Assembly (NCBI RefSeq): GCF_910592395.1
Contig: NC_088313.1
Location: forward strand, 9,548,501 to 9,612,500
Direction: 5' to 3'
Origin: Lineus longissimus
Taxonomy: Eukaryota > Nemertea > Pilidiophora > Heteronemertea > Lineidae
DNA length: 64,000 bases
Shown: piece by piece, positions 62,118 through 64,000 of the stretch
Position numbering within the stretch: position 1 is the stretch's first letter
Layout of the letters: each line of letters starts with the position of its first letter
Program-made: the position numbers and the translations under genes
The notes under the pieces: generated by a model
Told to the model about the DNA's origin: nothing
Database searches by the model: none
The model's input: the letters and a program-made list of their open reading frames with translations, nothing else

Positions 62118-62580
62118 ATTGTCACAATGGACTGCTTATAATTCAAGCAGCCCAGTTTTGGGTGAAAACATGAACAATTTGATGTCATAAAACCCCATAT
62201 AAAGTCAGCGCTTCGCTTCATGAATGCCCGTCATGCTTAAAGCGAAGCATGTCTATTATGTCACCTAAAATGCACACCCTTTTTTTTAAGAAATAAGAAA
62301 GAGATTTTACTTGGTTTATGGTTTTATAATTATGGCTCTTCGTCAAAAAAATGCAAATTTTTATCGTCACTAACCTGATGATCTTCCGACCAATAGTCAA
62401 ATTGTTTTAAGATCCCTTGTAGTCATAGCTATCGACAATTTTGAAAAAATGCAGTTACGACGAGTCGAAAGCTTCTCTTTAGGTGGGTTTGCATAGGACA
62501 TGGCTGGAAGGAGGGAGTCTTCGGAGTGCAAACGGAGGAGAAAACACCTTTGTAAAGAGTTCAGCTCCAAAGGGGCATTT
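62118..62580. other. Intergenic, no gene recognised
   Basis: Short hairpins of the type GCGCTTCGC / GCGAAGC (62210-62250) but no coding signal. Confidence 0.4.
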
Positions 62581-62587
62581 TCACTTG

Positions 62588-62705
62588 ACTGGGGGGGGGG
62601 GGGGGGCAATTGTACAGGGGTTTATTTTACTAGGGGCGGCAATTTTCTGGGTGGCAATTGTCGGGCGGCAATTGACTGGGGGGGGGGGGATTTTCCTAGA
62701 ACCCC
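62588..62705. repeat. GGGGCAATTG minisatellite
   Basis: Repeated GGGGGCAATTGT / GGGCGGCAATTGAC words around two poly(G) runs (62591-62606 and 62678-62688). Confidence 0.8.
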
Positions 62706-63355
62706 TCTGGATATTAGCATCATGAAAGCGTTTAAATGCCAACTACGTGTCATCTGGAAAGCCGGAAAAATCGGTCACACCGAGGATGATTGGAAAGTCC
62801 CCAAATCGAACTTCGAGAGGTCGTGAAAATGATCAGCTTGGGAGAGGATCAGTGCTCATGCTGTGCGCACTTTTGGAGCTGGAGATAACCGTTTGCTCAA
62901 TTATTGACGACAATGAAGGTCAACAAGTAGAACTTGGACAATTAGCTGAAATTCAACAGAGTGACAAGGAAGATGATTTACAGTTTCTAGATGAAGAGCC
63001 CAATTATCAAGAATAAACAAAATTGTTCTTTGCTTCATCAGATAAAATGTATCCATAACTTGGTAAAAGAAATGGCAAGTTGCCATTGAAATAATGCATC
63101 TGCCTTCCCTTCATTTACGCAGCACTATTTCATTCACAGTAAGCATTCAACGGCTGCAACGCATTGCCCATTTCGAAGGGCAGGTTTGATTTTGCGTTTT
63201 GAGTGTTGTAAGATTTTAGGCGAACATGGATAGTCCACTAACCCAATGTTCTGAAGCTTTGACAACATTGTTCGCAAACGCCAGCTAACCTCCAGGACTG
63301 ACATAATAACTGAGTATTCCGTAATGCGCAGGTCGCTTAATAGTTTGGATCATCA
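62706..63355. other. Possible acidic ORF upstream of transposase 2
   Basis: A plus-strand frame to 63016 ends in LEITVCSIIDDNEGQQVELG and a Glu/Asp-rich tail QQSDKEDDLQFLDEEPNYQE. Such tails occur at transposase C-termini (compare 57062), but I see no catalytic part attached. The remaining sequence to 63355 is non-coding. Confidence 0.3.
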
Positions 63356-63399
63356 TTGGACATCAACGCTACTGTTAGAGTAAAAATTGACAACAGCGC

Positions 63400-64000
63400 T
63401 GGACTTCGAAAAAAATTTAAATCAGGTCTGGTTCAGACGGCGAGCTGTGCGAGAAACTGCAGCTGTATATCCTTGATTCCTACCCACACACGGCTGGAAT
63501 TCCACCACTGGTGGGAGAGCTTCCAGGTGATGAAAGAGACAACTTCCTTTTGAACCGTCCCTCTTTCAGTGCTCTCCAGGATGGATCAGCGGTTTCATGA
63601 AACGAGAACGTATTGTATTTCGTCCTATGACAAGAAACACGACTTCGGTTCCAGCTGACGCTAATGAGCGTGTCCCCCGATTTCAAGGAAACGTCAGGGA
63701 CATAGTGAGGCAACATGTCATACATGCAATTTACAATATGAATGAAACCTTTTGTCAGTTGGACTTTCCGCCCATGTATACGGCAGCTACTCAGAGACGA
63801 GCGATGTTGACGTTAAAACGTCAAGGGGCAATTCTAGATTAGGATGCACCGTTTCGTTGACAATTGGATCTAATGGGGAAAAAATGCCAGCCCCTGTTGT
63901 GTTCAGAGAACCAGGCTTCATTCGAGAAATTCGTGGACTGGAAAACATTCCTGAAAATGTCCGTGTCACTTCATCACGGTCAGGGTTGGAGAATCGTGAC
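63400..64000 (+). pseudogene. pogo/Tigger-like transposase 2, partial at window end
   Basis: Coding signal changes frame several times. Near 63440-63560 lies an HTH remnant (HTAGIPPLVGELPGDERDNF), then GWISGFMKRERIVFRPMTR, DIVRQHVIHAIYNMNETFCQ (again Asn where the catalytic Asp is expected), LDFPPMYT, and after a shift at about 63800 KTSRGNSRLGCTVSLTIG, KMPAPVVFREPG and ENIPENVRVTSS. This corresponds in order to KQIDLRTSRGNPKLGCT of the minus-strand copy, with roughly half the residues identical by eye. The third DDE portion would lie beyond the window. Confidence 0.75.

Overview
The window is eukaryotic, repeat-dense DNA with no recognisable intact host gene. It is built from stacked transposable elements. 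A Polinton/Maverick, a CR1-type non-LTR retrotransposon carrying a virus-like 2A motif, L2/CR1-like LINEs, pogo/Tigger-like transposase, a piggyBac remnant, THAP and P2RX7_C-like fragments, and many GGCCTA-type words together suggest a marine invertebrate, most likely a deuterostome (echinoderm, hemichordate or amphioxus). This is inference; species cannot be fixed from the sequence.

Layout. 1-8.3 kb: a 5'-truncated L2/CR1-like LINE on the minus strand (about 985-2740), a LINE C-terminal fragment, a LINE ORF1 fragment followed by the start of an ORF2 endonuclease, then the tandem-monomer 5' region of a CR1 element. 8.3-27.4 kb: the CR1 (ORF from 8301, 2A motif at 8697-8723) is split by a 15,141-bp Polinton (8974-24114) with 126-bp terminal inverted repeats and a perfect 6-bp target duplication AACCAG; the CR1 resumes at 24121 and ends near 27376.

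Inside the Polinton all genes read rightward: zinc-finger/protein-primed DNA polymerase B (broken), a PC4-like/CxxC...HxxxxC protein, FtsK/HerA-type packaging ATPase, a nested 1,170-bp palindromic insertion, a small hydrophobic-tailed protein, a conserved hypothetical protein, retrovirus-like integrase with detached chromodomain, a membrane protein, a penton-like minor capsid protein, a glycine-rich core-like protein, and two unrecognised reading frames near the right end. I find no major capsid protein or adenain-like protease. The polymerase is frameshifted and the integrase has lost its catalytic Glu, so this copy is dead.

27.4-44.2 kb: nested inverted and duplicated repeats: a GGTAC minisatellite inverted pair (28.4 and 34.7 kb), a segment shared with 58.9-62.0 kb, TTAA and TTTACAATC MITEs, THAP and P2RX7_C-like exons, a decayed ~7-kb palindrome (35.1-42.3 kb) interrupted by a LINE, a piggyBac remnant and a Myb/SANT exon. 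44.2-54.1 kb: tandem arrays, MITEs, a tRNA-like SINE cluster and a few exon-like blocks on the minus strand. 54.1-56.0 kb: a nearly complete CR1-like reverse transcriptase. 56-64 kb: a spliced pogo-like transposase on the minus strand, the second copy of the duplicated segment, and a second related transposase on the plus strand running off the end.
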